From Frankiales bacterium (GTDB lineage Bacteria; Actinomycetota; Actinomycetes; Mycobacteriales; SCTD01), in NCBI GenBank assembly GCA_025464795.1, contig JAODNB010000081.1, positions 1-12,929 on the forward strand: 12,929 nucleotides of DNA, given 5' to 3'. The position numbers and the translations under genes are program-made. A model generated the notes under the pieces. It did no database searches. It was not told the origin of the DNA and saw only the letters and a program-made list of their open reading frames with translations. Shown here piece after piece: positions 11,614 to 12,929 of this stretch (positions are counted from its first letter, which is position 1; each line of letters starts with the position of its first letter).

Positions 11614-12929
11614 CTAGCCGGCCGAAGATCGTTTCCAGAGCTCGCTGTGCTGCCGTCCCCGCGCGTGTACCCAGACAGCGGTGAAGTGCGCCAGGACGTA
11701 CTCCCGGGTAGCGGCCGACCACTCGGGGAACGAGGCCGGGGGGCTGCGCAGCAGCAGGAGATCGGCGTGCTTCATCTGAGCGACGTTGCCTGCCTGCCAC
11801 CGCTGGTCGGCGACGAAGCCCGCCGGGTAGAAGCTCTTGTCTGCGGGCCAGTCGGTGTTCCGCGTCAGCGCGACCCCGCGACCGTCGATCCAGGCTGGGC
11901 ACCGCGGGGACGGGTCCTCGAAGACGTCGGCCGACAGGGCGAGGCTGACGGCGTCGTAGTACACGCATCGGCCTTGGGGAACGGTCAGGGTCGCCTGACC
12001 CTGCTGGTCCGCGAGGTCGACCCCGCAGCCGATGAGGAAGACGACCGCCATCGCCGCCACTGGCCACCGCTGCCACCCCTCGAGCATGCGGCTCAGGAGC
12101 AGGACCAGAGGCGGGGCCAGGAAGGCCCCGTAGTGGGGGAAGTACGAGGAGCTGGTGGCGAAGGCCGCCCCGGCAAGGACCATCACCAGCAACCACAGAG
12201 CGAGCGGCGACGACGGGTCCCTGCGCACCTGGACCACCGCAACGGCCAGGGCGATCGCGAGCAGGGCCATCGCGACGAGAACAGGTGAGTAACCCAGACC
12301 GACCATGTTCGCGATCCGGGTGAAGCCGTGGTCGGTGGCGTCCTCCGGTCGGGAGAGCTGAGTGATCACGACGTCGTGCCAGAAGGCGCTGAGGTCGACC
12401 AGCGCGAAGGGCAGGACCAGGACGGCAGCGCCGAGTGCCGTGCCCGCCAGGAACCTGGTCACCTGCTCGCGCTTGCTGACGACGAGCCAGATGAGCACAG
12501 CCACGACGTAGACGCCTGCGAACAGCTTGATGCCGCACGCCGCCGCGATGAAGAACCCCGCCCACACCGGCCTCTTGCTGAGCAGGAGCAGGACGCCAAG
12601 CAGGCAGCCGAGGTTCACCCGCGGCTCGAGCAGGATGGTGTGCTCGGCGATCACCGCGTTCGGCATGACGGCGTAGAGAGCTGCCGCGACAAGGGCCAGT
12701 TGGCGGGGTCCCAGCCTGAGGGCGAGTCGGTAGACGAGCAGCACGTTGAGGCAGGCGACGACCTGCATGAGGACGCGGGCGGCGGCAAGGCCTGCCGGGT
12801 CCCCGAGGACCTCCCCGAGCAAGGACGCGGGGAGCAGCACGAGGGAGACCACCGGGGGGTGGACGATCGTGAAGTCGCCGTAGGGCAGCGAGCCGTGCAG
12901 CAGCAGCTTGGACGCTGCGTAGTACACGC
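11614..12929 (-). CDS. GT-C-fold membrane glycosyltransferase (GT39/ArnT/GT87-like), 5' end beyond window
   Basis: Predicted polytopic membrane enzyme that would transfer a sugar from a polyprenyl-phosphate donor outside the membrane. The visible 438 residues begin inside the protein: the motif YYAASKLLLHGSLPYGDFTIVHPPVV is typical of the segment after the first membrane span, and the catalytic Asp normally just before it is outside the window. About ten hydrophobic spans follow over roughly the first 305 residues, with a conserved-looking HTILLEPRVNL loop. A soluble C-terminal domain of about 130 residues has two Cys (CVYYD, PRCPAW). The GTG at 12925-12927 is taken as an internal Val, not the start. 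The stop TAG is at 11614-11616, 35 nt before the DsbA-family gene. It could belong to a larger glycan locus to the right. Substrate unknown. Confidence 0.83.
   Translation of the reverse strand, partial: VYYAASKLLLHGSLPYGDFTIVHPPVVSLVLLPASLLGEVLGDPAGLAAARVLMQVVACLNVLLVYRLALRLGPRQLALVAAALYAVMPNAVIAEHTILLEPRVNLGCLLGVLLLLSKRPVWAGFFIAAACGIKLFAGVYVVAVLIWLVVSKREQVTRFLAGTALGAAVLVLPFALVDLSAFWHDVVITQLSRPEDATDHGFTRIANMVGLGYSPVLVAMALLAIALAVAVVQVRRDPSSPLALWLLVMVLAGAAFATSSSYFPHYGAFLAPPLVLLLSRMLEGWQRWPVAAMAVVFLIGCGVDLADQQGQATLTVPQGRCVYYDAVSLALSADVFEDPSPRCPAWIDGRGVALTRNTDWPADKSFYPAGFVADQRWQAGNVAQMKHADLLLLRSPPASFPEWSAATREYVLAHFTAVWVHARGRQHSELWKRSSAG

Noticed and set aside
10979..12565. 528-codon minus frame that would fuse a long N-terminus to the DsbA-family protein
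   Set aside because: The part above 11578 overlaps the membrane glycosyltransferase in another frame and is Arg/Gly-rich shadow; the family start is at MTRIDFWFDP.
1..12929. CRISPR array, insertion sequence, rRNA or classic riboswitch
   Set aside because: No regularly spaced repeats, no terminal inverted repeats around a transposase, and no rRNA-like or recognisable riboswitch segments were found by reading both strands.

Overview
The window looks like chromosomal DNA of a high-GC Gram-positive bacterium (Actinomycetota). The evidence is strong G/C at third codon positions, frequent GTG starts, apparent leaderless promoters (TANNNT a few bases before a start codon), a ClpP1-type ClpP beside tig, and a homologue of the mycothiol-linked DsbA-like protein of mycobacteria. 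I cannot name the genus. From memory, the core order clpP1 - tig - ... - nei - rpiB - DsbA-like protein matches Mycobacterium tuberculosis Rv2461c, Rv2462c, Rv2464c, Rv2465c and Rv2466c. The window therefore appears to be a conserved actinobacterial backbone with accessory genes in the middle and at the right edge.

Left (1-2160, minus strand): tRNA-Pro(UGG), then tig (trigger factor) 33 nt downstream, then clpP1, cut by the window edge. The 231-nt tig-clpP1 gap (399-629) holds two strong hairpins, a close match to the ClgR operator consensus and a clpP1 promoter. This is a proteostasis unit: a ribosome-bound chaperone and the core of the Clp protease.

Middle (2161-7034): an accessory block bounded by tRNA-Pro and tRNA-Gly(UCC). 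It carries one plus-strand gene for a cysteine-free secreted protein of unknown role. Converging on it is a minus-strand three-gene run: a nucleotidyltransferase-like/thymidylate-kinase-like fusion, an aminoglycoside-phosphotransferase-fold kinase and a family 2 glycosyltransferase. The first two overlap by 14 nt. The group suggests synthesis or modification of a surface glycan or small molecule; no pathway can be named. I found no integrase, transposase or duplicated tRNA end. The 2161-2371 gap holds only candidate promoter elements.

Right (7035-12929): tRNA-Gly, then divergent aat (Leu/Phe-tRNA-protein transferase, N-degron pathway). Next come a minus-strand membrane PP2C/SpoIIE-type phosphatase, nei and rpiB (overlapping by 8 nt), a plus-strand DUF429 gene whose ATG overlaps that of rpiB, a DsbA-family protein with a CPWA active site, and a 5'-truncated GT-C-type membrane glycosyltransferase. 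No gap between genes exceeds 300 bases.

The points most worth following are the kinase/phosphotransferase/glycosyltransferase cassette, the CPWA redox site, the insertion in Aat, the overlapping divergent starts of rpiB and the DUF429 gene, the ClgR-like box, and the His/Asp-rich tail of trigger factor. I do not see clear evidence of a wholly new defence or mobile system.
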